Notes: generated by a model not told the origin, from the letters alone. Counted from the stretch's first letter, positions 35,301-46,739 are shown. The stretch is 64,000 bases of DNA from Chryseobacterium sp. E1 (GCA_019203745.1 CP078104.1:3100001-3164000), one strand, 5' to 3'. Numbers and translations: made by a program.

Positions 35301-37344
35301 AGCAGTAAGCTGGCATTCGGATCTTTTGAATCCAAAACCACATGGTAAGCACCCTTGTTGATCTTACCTGTTAAATTCATATTCTGATAGCGGTAACCTT
35401 TATACACGGCAGAAGCAACATGTCCTTTTAAGTCTGCGTTGGCATTTTTAAAGTCAAAACTTTCTCCTTTTGCCGCAATCTGTGCCGTAACCGGACCAAT
35501 ATCTTTATTCTGAATGATTTTTCCTACCTGTACCCCTGAAGATTGGCTTTCACATCATACAGTTCATGATTTTTTCTGCGCATATCAACGTTGGCAATAA
35601 CGGCTGCATTACCAGAGTGGAGTAGAGGTTGAGGTCAGCATTCAATACTTTGGTAGTTCCCCTGGCATTTCCTTTAATGCTGAAGTGGGAAGGAAGTGAA
35701 ATATTGGATGGGATTGTATTTTTCGGAACAAGATTAAAGATGGTCTTAGCCTCAGAAGAAAATTCCCGATTCTCAGATCATAATACAGCTGATCAGGATT
35801 CATTGCATTTTTAACCTTCCCTGAAGCGAGAACTCTGAGCTGATCCAGGCCTGACACTTTCAGATCCTGAATGAGCAGATCATTCACACTGCCTTTTACA
35901 TTGGCGTTGACATTGAGAATGGCATTCGGATATTTGTTGAACGGAACTGTATTTCTTAAAGTAGGTACCAGATTCAGAATATCAGAAAAACCGATTTTGG
36001 AATCTTTAATATTGGCTGAAATCTTTACCGCTCCGAGATTTGAGCTCAGCTGATCAATGGAGTTGTAATTTAAAATAACCTCGTTACGTAGTAAAGTTTT
36101 TGGAGTCTGAAGATAAAGGTCTTTGAGGTAAGCCTCTTTTTCTGCATAGACAAAATCTGTATTGAACTTCTGAATATCCAGGCCTCTTGCTTCCCGGATC
36201 TCTGCAGAATTCACCGTTCCTGCAAAAGTGTTGTTTTCCATTTTGAAGCTTCTCACTTCCACATTCATTTTTGAGAAATTCAGGTGGTTGAAGTCCATGC
36301 CTTGTTGGGTAGGAGCAATAGCAGTATTGTTGTAAGTTGCCTTCACATCATTCAGAACGAGTTTTCCTAAAAGCAGTTTCATCGCTTTGTCCTGGTCTGA
36401 AGCTTTTGAAACTTCAGGTTCATTGGCCTTTTCGGATTCGCATTCTGGGCAGGAAGATAAAGATTGGCATTGATATCTGCCCCGGAAAGGAAGACATTGG
36501 CAATATGGTAAGCATTGTTTTCAAGATCAAGTTTATTGACCTTTGTACTTAATTCCTTAAACAAAAGCTTGGCAAAAGTTTTGGTATTGTCATCCCCATA
36601 ATCAATATCAAAGTTAGTAAGCTTGATACCTCTTAACCCGATATTCATTGGTTTCTTTTCATTGAGAGAATCTACTTTTTCTCAACCTTCTTAGAAACTT
36701 CCTCTACGATACCCTGCTTTAACTTTAATTGCAATCCATCCAGATTAATATCATTGACGGCATAAGTATTTTTGTTGAGATCGAATTTTTTTACTCTTGT
36801 ATCAAAAGATTTGAAATAGAGCTTAATATCATTCTTCGATTGCTGGTCGTTGAACGTGACTCCTATATCTTTTAAATTAATTTTATCAAGGGAAATAATG
36901 AAAGGCTTGGAAGGGCTTTCTTCTTTATCACTGGTAGCAAAAGCATCGATGATATAGTCAAAATTAAACTTGCCATCCGGTTTTCGAACTACATTTGCTC
37001 TTGCACCTTCCAGATCTACAGATGTAATATCTGCCGTGGAGTTGATCAATTTCAGCATATGTAAACCTACGTCCAGCTTTTTAACCGCTAAAAGAGTATC
37101 TACATCCTGTCCTTTGAGGTAAAGATTTTCCATCACAAGGCTGTTGGGAAAGCCAATGTAAACCCTTTCAAGGCTTACCGGAGTCTTGATCTTTTTCAAG
37201 ATAGACAATAAGCCGGTCTTTGATGAAGTTCTGAACGACGGGAAGCCTTAAGCTTAATATCAACAGGGTAAGTAGAACCAATATTGAAATAAAGGTTATT
37301 GCAATACGCCTTAAAAGTTTTTTTTTGTTGATTCTTAGTTTCAA
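32339..37344 (-). CDS. tamB: TamB (translocation and assembly module, DUF490)
   Basis: About 1669 residues. N-terminal inner-membrane anchor (RRIAITFISILVLLTLLILS), then a very long repetitive beta-structure of the AsmA/TamB groove type, and the C-terminal DUF490 domain (KATLVGVYEVEKGSYDL-like region to RIKITKW). Spans the periplasm, probably moving lipid or supporting outer-membrane assembly with TamL. Nothing upstream offers an ATG in frame; TTG at 37344 is the best start and lies just downstream of a TATCTTTG element. About ten single-base losses break the gene (near 37205, 36680, 36415, 35735, 35615, 35555, 34645, 34290, 33240 and 33220). Confidence 0.88.
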
Positions 37345-37361
37345 ATGGAATGGGTTTGTAA

Positions 37362-37369
37362 CAAAGATA
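37362..37369 (-). promoter_or_regulatory. -7 element of the tamB-tamL-yihY operon
   Basis: TATCTTTG on the minus strand, exact TAnnTTTG match, 17 bases before the TTG start. Confidence 0.55.
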
Positions 37370-37413
37370 ATAATACTAATTTATTCATTCTTTGTTGTGG
37401 TACCCTTAGCGAA

Positions 37414-37606
37414 TGCAAAAATCCTGCCTTGGCTGCCTTATTATGGAATTTTTAGTTTGTAGTTGTCAAGTGAATAGTTGAGTAAGACGAGCCAAGGTGC
37501 GGATTTTTATGCTTTAAAATGCCCCCTTTATATCATTTTTTAATGTTGAAAAGGTTAGTTAGCAAAAATGAAAATTCAAATGTTAGTGTTGTTGTAAAGG
37601 GGGCAT
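37414..37606. repeat. Two adjacent inverted repeats upstream of tamB
   Basis: First: arms at about 37414-37434 and 37489-37512, sharing AAAAATCC...CCTTGGCT with small gaps. Second: perfect 12-base arms ATGCCCCCTTTA (37519-37530) and TAAAGGGGGCAT (37595-37606). No reading frame lies inside. It could be a degenerate miniature element or a strong RNA fold between the ends of ccoP and the tamB promoter. Confidence 0.6.
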
Positions 37607-37636
37607 GGCATGGTTTGTATATTGAGATAAAAATTT

Positions 37637-38520
37637 TTATTCGTTTCCGTTTTCCCATTTTACTTCTTCTCCCTGTGGTGCGGCACCACCTTGAGCCGGA
37701 GTGATAGGAGCGGTTTCCTGATTGATATGGTAGATATAGGCTGCAATTTTTTCAGCATCCCTTCCCGTAATGGTTCCTTCTTTGATGAAAGGTCTCATCG
37801 TTGGGTTGTTGGGAGAGCCGTTTTCAAGCATCCAGAATACATTTTTAAACAGACTTTTCTCTTTGATATTGATCCAGTGGGTGTCAGTAAGGTTAGGACC
37901 GATACCTCCTTTTCCGCCGTCCCCATGGCAGGTTACACAGTTGGTTTTGAAAAGTTCCTGGCCTTCTGCAATATGATCTGCGCTGTATTTTGCAGTTTCC
38001 AGATCGATCTGAGGTGCATTTTTTCATATTCTTCGATGGAAGCTAACATAGTCTTTGCTTCTTTGGTGTACTCAGCATCCGGGTGGGCATAGTCCGTAAA
38101 GGCAAAAGCAGTGAGGTACACCACGCAGAATATACATCCGAACCAGAACAGACCAATCCACCATTTCGGAAGAGAATTATCAAGCTCTGTAATACCATCG
38201 AAACCATGGTCAATAAGAATATCTTTTCTTCGGTCACAGACTGCTTTTTGAAGGAGAGTTCCATAGTTTCTGATAGTAAGGAACGCTTTTTTCTGTCAGA
38301 TATTTTTGTTTTTCATCTTCAGGAGACGGCTGAAGCTTTCATTTTCAATCAGATCTCCTATAGAGTTCATGATGAGAAGAAGGATGATGGCAATCAGGAT
38401 CAGCGCCCAGAAAAATGGTGATGAAAAGTAACCTGAATCGCTGGCGAACATTTCAAAGGCCATGATCGTTAAGCCTATCGTTGTTACGATATATATTGAA
38501 ATTGGGGTTCTCGTTTTCAT
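37637..38520 (-). CDS. ccoP: Cytochrome c oxidase cbb3-type, diheme-family subunit CcoP
   Basis: About 295 residues. N-terminal hydrophobic helix (IYIVTTIGLTIMAFEMF) followed by a second one (FFWALILIAIILLLIMN), the family N-terminal segment GIDHGFDGITELDNSLPKWW-like (38170-38220), and a C-terminal c-type cytochrome with CVTCH and a downstream Met ligand region (NPTMRPF). Only one CxxCH is visible, as in Bacteroidota CcoP. It transfers electrons to the CcoNO core. Breaks near 38290, 38258, 38232 and 38024. No separate ccoQ lies between it and ccoNO. Confidence 0.87.
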
Positions 38521-38539
38521 GACAATACAATTTTAATAA

Positions 38540-40902
38540 TTACTCTACGCTTGCAGTTTGAATCTGTGTAGTTTTGATGTCGGTACCTAATCTTTGAAGG
38601 TAGGCGATCATTGCTACAATTTCTCTTTGTTCCAATGGGATATAAGCTGTTCCTTTTGCTGTTTTTTCTTTCGTCATCTGATCTTTTACATCAGTAGCTT
38701 CTGCATAAATTCTTTGTACAATTGCTTTCGACTGGTTGTCTGCCCATTGATTCGCTGAATCGATCTGAGCTTTTGTATACGGTACATCAAAAGAGTTTTT
38801 CATCAGCTTCATTTTATCCACCATTTGTGTACGGTCCAGTTTGTTGGTAATCAGCCATGGAAAACGTGGCATGATAGAACCTGCGGAAGTAATCCTTGGG
38901 TTGTACATATGTTTGAAGTGCCATGAATCCGGGTTTCTGCCTCCTTCTCTGTGAAGATCCGGACCGGTTCTTTTAGATCCCCAAAGGAATGGTCTGTCAT
39001 ATACAAATTCTCCGGCTTTCGAATATTGTCCGTTTTTACCTTCAAATCTTAATACCTCATCACGGAACGGTCTGATCATCTGTGAGTGACATGAGTTGCA
39101 GCCTTCACGGATGTAAAGATCTCTTCCTTCAAGTTCCAGAGGTGTGTATGGTTTTACTGCGGTAATGGAAGGAACACTTTGCTTCAGTGATAAGGTTGGA
39201 ATGATTTCCACAAGTCCACCGATTGCTACCGTAATGAAAGCTAAGACAGCAAGTAGGGTAGGCGTTCTTTCCAGCCATAAGTGCACTCCTTCTCCTTCCT
39301 TTCTTCCGGTTCCGATATTGGCTAATGCAGGAGCTTCCGCAGGAACTTCTTTCTGGAAGGAACCTGCTTTAACTGTTCTGATGACATTGATCACCATTAA
39401 GATGGCTCCGGACAGGTAAAGTACTCCACCTAAGAACCTCATTTTAAAGTAAGGAATAATTGCCGTTACAGTATCTAACCAGTTTTTCCATAATAAAGTT
39501 CCGTCCGGGTTAAATTGTTTCCACATCAACCCCTGTGTGAATCCTGAGATATACATAGGAACTGCATAGAAAATGATTCCTAATGTTCCTAGCCAGAAGT
39601 GCCAGTTGGCCATTTTTTAGACCAGAGCGGCGTTCTCCACATGATCGGAACCAGATAATATACCACTCCGAATGCCATAAAGCCATTCCATCCAAGAGCC
39701 CCCAGGTGTACGTGACCGATCACCCAGTCGGTATAATGCCCGATTTTATTTAATGATTTTGTTGCTAATAAAGGCCCTTCAAAAGTTGCCATACCATAGC
39801 AGGTAACAGCCACTACAAAGAATTTAAGGATAGGATTTTCTCTTACTTTATCCCATGCTCCTCTCAAGGTAAGAAGACCGTTCAGCATTCCTCCCCATGA
39901 CGGAGCGATCAGCATAATAGAGAATCCTGTTCCCACAGCCTGAGCCCATGCCGGTAATGCTGTATATTGCAGGTGGTGAGGCCCGGCCCACAGGTATACA
40001 AAGATCAGCGACCAGAAGTGAATAATGGATAATTTGTATGAGAATACCGGTCGCTGAGCTGCTTTTGGCATAAAGTAATACATCAGACCTAATACAGGAG
40101 TGGTTAGTACGAATGCTACCGCATTATGCCCATACCACCATTGTACCAATGCATCTTTTACACCTGAATATACAGAATAAGATTTCCAGCTGGTGAAAGA
40201 TAACGGAACCTCCAGGTTGTTGAAGATGTGAAGCATCGCTACAGCAATCCATGTGGCCATATAGAACCAGATGGCTACGTATAAATGTCTTACTCTTCTT
40301 TTGGCAATTGTTCCGAACATATTGATTCCGAAGATGACCCATGAGAACGTAATTAAAATATCAATAGGCCACTCATGTTCGGCGTATTCTTTAGAAGTAT
40401 TGATTCCCATCAGGAAGGTAATCACCACGGTGATGATCATCAACTGCCATGACCAGAAGTGAATCCATGAAAGCGTATCACTATACATTCTTGTTTTTAG
40501 TAACCGCTGCATACTGTAATAAGCACCGCAGAAGAAGGAATTACAGACGAAAGCAAAGATGACGGCACTCGTGTGAAGCATTCTGATTCTTCCGAAGCCC
40601 ATCGCTCCTGTGTATTGATCAATCCCTGAATATTACCCGATGCTAAACTTTTAATTGTGGTATCATCCGTCCCGAATAAAAATTCAGGCAATTCAGGATA
40701 AAAAAGCATCAATGCGGCCGTAAGCCCAAGCAGAAATCCTACAAGTCCGAATGCTATAGTAGCATAGAGGAATGCTCTGACAATATTATTGTCATAATTA
40801 AATTTTGCGTCTCCATAAATTCCAATAGTGTTTACCGAAGTGATATTTTCTCTTAAAAGAGGCTTATTTTTTAGCTTTTTCTATGATGAAAATAAATATC
40901 AT
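38540..40902 (-). CDS. ccoN: Fused cbb3-type cytochrome c oxidase subunits I and II (CcoNO)
   Basis: About 788 residues. N-terminal two-thirds: multi-helix heme-copper oxidase subunit I (MLHTSAVIFAFVCNSFF, WWYGHNAVAF with CuB histidine, WAGPHHLQYTALP, and HVHLGALGWNGFMAFG heme ligands). C-terminal third: membrane-anchored monoheme cytochrome CcoO with CNSCH and the IMPRFPWL axial Met region. Fusion of N and O is common in Bacteroidota. High-affinity terminal oxidase for low oxygen. Breaks near 40880, 40612 and 39616. Start at 40902 requires one base in an A run and is 22 bases from a TACCTTTG element. Confidence 0.92.
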
Positions 40903-40923
40903 GTAACGTGTATAATGTTTTGC

Positions 40924-40931
40924 CAAAGGTA
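40924..40931 (-). promoter_or_regulatory. -7 element of ccoNO-ccoP
   Basis: TACCTTTG on the minus strand, exact consensus match, 22 bases before the ccoNO start. Confidence 0.55.
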
Positions 40932-40936
40932 TTTAT

Positions 40937-40944
40937 TAACTTTG
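40937..40944 (+). promoter_or_regulatory. -7 element of the divergent XRE gene
   Basis: TAACTTTG, exact match, only six bases from the ccoNO -7 element, so the two promoters overlap. Confidence 0.5.
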
Positions 40945-41000
40945 TTAGAGGCTAATAGATAATCTTCTAAAATATACCGAAAACTACTAAAACAGAAACG

Positions 41001-41299
41001 ATGAAAGTATGTGGACAAAATATCAGAAAAATCCGTAGGAGTAAAGATCTTACGCAGGAGTATATGGCTTTTGAAATGGGGATTTCCCAGAAGGCATACT
41101 CTGATATTGAGAATTCTAAAGTGAAAATCAACCTCGAAATCCTGACTAAAATCTCAGCTATTTTAGACATTAAACCTTCCGATATCTGCAGCATCTCTCA
41201 TCAATGTGGAACGAATGACAATTATGAAGACAAATACCAGGGACTTTTGGAGTATATGAAAAAAATAATATTTCGGTTCCGAAGGAATTTTTAGAATAA
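41001..41299 (+). CDS. XRE-family helix-turn-helix regulator
   Basis: About 99 residues. HTH_3-type fold: GQNIRKIRRSKDLTQEYMAF (helices 1-2), GISQKAYSDIENSK (helices 2-3) and LTKISAILDIKPSDI (helix 4-5), at residues 5-62, followed by a short C-terminal tail. One A is lost near 41261; restored, the protein ends NNISVPKEFLE. It diverges from ccoNO with overlapping promoters, so it could repress itself and the oxidase, or simply be a neighbour. Confidence 0.85.
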
Positions 41300-41482
41300 A
41301 ATTGAATTTTTGTCCCTGCATTTCTTATTGTATATCTATTTTGGCTGTTTTGTCTGGATTATAAAAATCGGAAACCAATGATATTCTAATCAATAGTTCT
41401 ACTACAGTTTTAAAATTTATCAAAAATTTCCATTTCTAATATTATATTTTATCTATATTTAGTGATATAAAACACAAAATGT

Positions 41483-42557
41483 ATGATAACTTATTACACT
41501 CAATCAGGAGAATCTCTTGCTGATCTCTGTAATGAGATGCAACTTGAAAATCCGGAATACTTAAGGGAATATCATAACCAAAATTGTCTATTGTCTGAAC
41601 GCTTTGAGGGAGATCTTGCTCAGGAATGAAACTTTATATTCCATCAGCATCTGAAATTCTCGAGCTGAACAAAAAAATCAGAGATAATAATCAAAGCTTT
41701 TATGATTTCCCGGCTAAAGGAAAATTCCCTTTTGACTTTAAATTCTGGGAGGGAACTTATCAAATTACTCAGACTACCTGTTCTGATGATATCATTCTAT
41801 CAAAGTATGAAAACAAAGTAAGATTAGATCTTGAAGGAATTAAAAATGGGTATTATCACTTTCTCTTTTCAGCATTTGATTTCAGAAAAAATGAGGCCAT
41901 TTCAGATTCCAAATTGGACACCCTTGCCAAAATGTGCATAGAGGCTATTTATCCGATTCGATATATTATAGATCGTGACGGAAAACTTATTGATATAGCG
42001 CTGACAAAGAAAACAGAAGATATGTTTTCTGAATTGAATTTCATAAAGAACTTTTTCCCGGATCAATATTCCTCTGATTATATTGAAAAGATGAAAGATA
42101 TTGTAAAAAGTTCCGAAATTATTTCACAGAAGTTTAAAAATACACTATTTAACTCTTTTATGTTTGGTGAATTCTACAGAACTCAATTAGGAAATTGGGT
42201 TACTTCAAATGTTTACTATGATTTTTATCCTTGGATTTTTGATGCTCAGCCAATACGATTTGAATTTCAAAACATATTATTATCTAAAGATATTGTAGAT
42301 GATGAAAGAGTAAAGATTCAGCAAAGAGGTATCTCTGTTGATACTGAAATCTTGAAGGATTACACTTTACAGATTCCAGGTTTAATGAGAAAACAGATAT
42401 AGAAAAGACACGTATAGATTGCGAACATTTTGCAGAATATCTTTTTAACAGAGAAAATTTGTCATTGTATAAAATTGAAGCAGGATTTCAATATTTGGGG
42501 CATGAAAATAGCCAAAGAGAAGACTTTTTATTAGAAAGAATTACAGATAACTATTAA
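41483..42557 (+). CDS. LysM-like protein heading a PAAR-like/effector cassette
   Basis: About 358 residues after two one-base repairs (near 41624, giving LAQGMKLYIPSA, and near 42383, giving PGFNEKTDIEK). Residues 1-48 look like a LysM fold (TQSGESLADLCNEM, then NPEYLREYHNQN). The remainder (IPSASEILELNKKIRDNNQ onward) is a mixed alpha/beta domain that I do not recognise beyond similar proteins next to PAAR-like genes in Flavobacteriia. No signal peptide is visible, which suits a cytosolic loading adaptor or a baseplate-associated component. Unrepaired it would read as two genes with an ATGA overlap. Confidence 0.65.
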
Positions 42558-42579
42558 ATTTAAAACACCAAATCACAAA

Positions 42580-43086
42580 ATGATGTCAGAAAATTCATCC
42601 CCTCACGATGGTAAATATTTCGTGGTCCAAAAAGGAAAAGCAAAGTGCAATCAAGGCAATCAGTTTCCACAGTTTAAAGTAACCTCACACCAGAAACATT
42701 ATTGGAATAATAGAGAAGGGCAAGCCGATTACTTAGCCGTTACAGAAGATGATTTACAGTTTACCCCATCTGGACCTAGTTTTGGGCAGTGCAAGCTTAA
42801 ACCAAGTTCTGGCGGTTATTTACCTTGTGCTTTTGCTCCTGCAGGAAAATGGCAGAAATCTTATGAAAAAACTAAAGTCATGAACAAAAGTTGTATTACA
42901 GAACTTTCTGAACTGATGTGTACAACAGGAGGGAAAATTACAATAAAAGAACATGGGCAAACTGCGGAGGTGACCCAACAGAATATCAGGAATGCAGATC
43001 CAAAACAGCAACAGAATATTAACCCATTGCTTGACTACAAAGAATTTCAGGATGAACAGGAAGAAGATGTAAATATCTGCGAATAA
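42580..43086 (+). CDS. DUF4280 (PAAR-like) spike-tip protein
   Basis: Intact 168 residues, 22 bases after the LysM-like gene. FVVQKGKAKCNQGNQFPQFK, TPSGPSFGQCKLKPSSGGYLPC and CITELSELMCTTGGKITI match the DUF4280 family, which has PAAR-like metal-binding repeats and sits on contractile injection spikes or carries toxins. Paired Cys (KCNQG, QCKLK, PC, MCTTGG) could bind the metal at the tip. The acidic, Gln-rich C-terminus (ADPKQQQNINPLL) could contact the effector encoded 16 bases downstream. Confidence 0.8.
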   Translation: MMSENSSPHDGKYFVVQKGKAKCNQGNQFPQFKVTSHQKHYWNNREGQADYLAVTEDDLQFTPSGPSFGQCKLKPSSGGYLPCAFAPAGKWQKSYEKTKVMNKSCITELSELMCTTGGKITIKEHGQTAEVTQQNIRNADPKQQQNINPLLDYKEFQDEQEEDVNICE

Positions 43087-43102
43087 ACACACAAACACAA
43101 AT

Positions 43103-45766
43103 ATGGGAAAATTAACAATCATCGGAAACGATAAGCCTGTGATCGGAAAACAGGAAATGTATTCTGTTTCTACAATAAATGGCTGGCTGAATCCTTTACA
43201 ACCTATTAAAAACCCTTTACAAGCATCCAAAGCACATTGGGAAGTGATGGTACAGACTAAAACAGGTTGGAGAAAAGGAGGAAGCGATAAAGAAGGACAG
43301 ATGGTTCCTTATATTTTCGGACAGAAGAGTTTATTTCATAAGGGAATAAAGATCATTGTACGTCAGGGTGAAGACTATGGAGAACTTATTGTACATCCAC
43401 AACGGGCTAAAGAGTCTAAAATAACCAGGGTGGAACTTCTGGATGCTAACTATAAACCTATTCCAAAAGGTAAAAAACTGAGTTATAAAGATACTATTAT
43501 TGCAAGGGCATATTGTGTAGAAATGTTCGAGATGAATATTGCTTTTACACTTTGGGAAGATGATGCTCAGAGAGAAGGACACAATCCTATAGTAAATATT
43601 TTGAATAAAATAAACCCTGTCCCTGTTCTTAGCAGAGTGAATGAGAGAGGAATGGCAGAAGCTGTTTTCAGATTACCTTTTTACACAATGGCTGTATTGA
43701 TTGCCAATGCACGCACTGCATCAGGTGATAAAAGTGAGGGACCCACTCACGAATATTATGTAACGGCTGATGTGGTTAGTAAACATATACAAAAAGCAAG
43801 TCCTAATATTAATGTAGTTAACCCTACTCATAACCCAGAACCTCCAAGAAAAGAGAGATTCCTAAAAAGCAGACACCCTCACCAACAAAACCTAAAATAC
43901 CTCCTGCTCCAGAGAAATCCAAACCTAAACCTGATGGAAGTTCAGCAAAATTTCCAGTCACCACAGGCGGAAAAAAAGTGATGATCCACAAGGAAAAATC
44001 CTGAGTGCTGAATTTGTGGATAACAATGGGAACAGACTTCATTCTTCGAAAGTAGGAGCTACCGTAAGAATAAAGATTGTTGCAAAAGAGATGAAAGACA
44101 AAAAGTAAAGGTGAAAATATGGGAGGAAGATAATATTAAATGGACTAATGATATGATTTTTGAAAAAGATTGTGTTTTAATTGGTGACAACAATTACATC
44201 AATAATGTCCAGCTTACAAAGCAGATGTTTGATAAAGCCAATGATGGTGGCAGTGACAGCGCAAGGCAGGATTATTTTATAGAAGTGATACACCATGATA
44301 CTTCTGTAACTTCTGCCGTGATGCCTGTGAGTGTTGATGCTGAGCCTACAAAGGTGGAGAGTGGGAGAAGTGCAACGATGGTTGAGAAAACGAAATTGGA
44401 ATCTAAGAATTGTGGAAGTAAATATTGTATTGACAAAAATTCTGCTCCAAGCGAGTTGATCAGAGAAATAAATATTCGTTTAGCAGGCTTTGGTGGAAAT
44501 GTACCAACAGATAAATTTACAGACAGAACCGAAAGAATGATTAAACAGTTCCAAAAGACTATATGAAAGTTCCTGAAACAGGAAAAGTTTGCGGAAATGT
44601 TTTAAAAGCAATTGATGATTTTCAACAAAAATATATTATAGATTTTGACGATGTAAAGTGCCCTTGTGGAAAATGTAAAGGTTTTGGAAACGATAAATTT
44701 CCAGAACAAAAACAAAATTCAAAAATTGCAGAACTTAAAAGAAAATACGAGTATCCGGGAATTCATAGAAGTTTAATTTGGGCATTAAGAGCAGCTATGT
44801 TTTATACAACTGTGATTGAAAAAGATTTGAAATATTCTGTTAAATGTATTTTTTCGGGATATAGATGCTGGATAAATAATGATATTCATAATAGGAGTTC
44901 TACTAATCATATGGGAAAAGCTTTGGATCTACATTTTAACAAAAATGGAAAAAGAACACAAGTGTCAAAAGATATAGAAGAAATCCGGCAAAAAATATTT
45001 GTTAAATATCTAGGAAATCAAGTTAGATGGAACGAAACTAATAAATTTTCATTAGAACCAGGAGTGGCTGCCTATAAAGGAGAGTTTATTGCAAGCACGT
45101 GGATTCATTATGATGTGAGACAATTTGAATTAAAATATTTAGCGGACAAATATTTTGTAAAGAATATAAATCAAGTTAATGGGGAGCGTATTGTTACTTT
45201 AGCAAATAAAATACATCCCAATACATGTAGCTGTATGGGAGGAGGAGAGGTAAAACAAATTAATTCCTTAGCAATTATATCTAAAAAAAAAAGAATAATG
45301 GTTTTACAATTGAAGATGCCGAAGCCGCATTAAAAATTATAAATGCTCGTTATGGAAAAGAAATGGCAAAAACAATAGAAAAAATTTATAGATGGGAAAC
45401 AGGACATTTTAAATCCGGACAATATGTGAATTGTGGGTCCCCTGGAATGGAAGCGTTTGGAGAAGCTCCAAGCTATGGATGGAATAGTGACGTTTATACA
45501 AAATATCCCGAATATATTCCTGTTGGTTTATGGGAAAGATACGAAAATAAAGGCAAAAGTGGGCAGGAGGTAACAAGCAAATTACCGACAGAGCTAAGAA
45601 ATATATTATGTTTCCATCTGTAGAAGCAGGAATGTCATATATTGCAGAGTTTATTTTAAGATACGATGGAAATGTGGGAAGATGGCATTCCAAAGATTTT
45701 ACAATTCAAAAAAATTATATCAAAGATATTAATACAACGATACCTAAAATTTCTAACAAATTTTAA
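43103..45766 (+). CDS. Multidomain peptidoglycan-targeting effector (PG-binding, M15-like peptidase, extra C-terminal domain)
   Basis: One gene of about 890 residues, split by six one-base losses (near 43856, 43976, 44106, 44557, 45287 and 45566). Residues 1-240: beta-rich domain. 250-290: Pro/Lys-rich linker. 300-380: a second beta-rich domain (KILSAEFVDNNGN). 445-510: a peptidoglycan-binding-type segment (PSELIREINIRLAGFG, TDRTERMIKQFQKDY). 520-690: a D-Ala-D-Ala carboxypeptidase (M15)-like domain with NHMGKALDLHF and the late ligand region STWIHYDVRQF. 730-888: an additional domain beginning NNGFTIEDAEAALKIINARYG and including RWETGHFKSGQY. No signal peptide, so delivery by an injection apparatus is inferred. 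Confidence 0.75.
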
Positions 45767-45767
45767 A

Positions 45768-46671
45768 ATGATAAATAAAAGAACATTCACTATTTTATTG
45801 CTAATATTATTAAACAATATTTTAAGCTGTAAACAAAATTCAGATAAAGAGTTTTCTAATATTGCTAAACAGGAAAAAGAGGTCATAAAAACACAAAAAT
45901 TGACATGTCAAGAAATAGTAGAGAAAATAGTAAAATCCAGTGATTTAAATCTTAAAGACTATAAAAATTATTTTATTGATATAGATAAAATCGAAAGTGA
46001 TAGTATTTCAATTCATGTTTATTTTGAAAATAACCTTTCTGATGATCCTAAACAAAAACAAATTGTTGAAAGTACAATCGCTTGGCTATTGCTATTTCCT
46101 AATGAGCAAACTTTGTATAATGTAACTGTAGATCCAGAGAAACCAGTAGAATTAAAGTTTGATAAAAATATATTGACTTATAATGATATTTTTCGAGCAT
46201 GTGAAATCTCAAAAAAAAATATCCATCTCAAAGATGATATAAAGTATAAAACAGCTATTCTACCATTTAATTTTAAAGACTTTTATGCCGCTTGTGTTTA
46301 TCCTTCTGATGAAAAAAATGTAATGAAAATTATCCCAAATATGATTATGATAAAAAAGTGAATTATTTAAAATTATTGGAAATGAATTTTACTTTTCAGA
46401 ATATACTTATTTACCAATAATAAATGATTTTAAACCAGTTATATTGTACGATAATACATCAGATATTGAGAATTACTATTTAATTGTTATTAAAAATGGA
46501 AAAATAATATCCAATTTGTTAATAGCAAGAATGGATGGCGAAAGTATCCAAGACTTTAATATCACAAAAGAATATGCTATTATATTATATAAAGCAAAGA
46601 ATTCAAATGATCCTAAAAAAGAAATAGGAAGGTATAAAATATCAGATAATGGGAATATTATAAAAAACTAA
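45768..46671 (+). CDS. Lipoprotein, candidate immunity protein 1
   Basis: About 301 residues after two repairs (near 46320 and 46382). Signal peptide and lipobox ILLLILLNNILSC (Cys near residue 21) place it in the periplasm as a lipoprotein. The body (LTCQEIVEKIVKSSDLNL, ESTIAWLLLFPNEQTLYNV) matches nothing I recognise. It starts 1 base after the effector stop, so it is translationally coupled. It is markedly more AT-rich than the core genes. Its position after a peptidoglycan-hydrolase-like effector and its periplasmic location fit an immunity role; this is inference only. Confidence 0.6.
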
Positions 46672-46739
46672 AGAAGGATATATTCATAAAAGCAGGATAA
46701 AATCAAAGTAATGTATTTAGTAAGAAGCTATTATCAATT

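Noticed and set aside
41483..41629. Separate 48-residue LysM peptide overlapping the next gene
   Set aside because: The ATGA overlap disappears when one G is restored, giving a continuous LAQGMKLYIPSA, which is the more likely reading.
43103..45766. Five or more independent small genes in the effector region
   Set aside because: Each boundary sits at an A or G run and one restored base joins them into a single protein.
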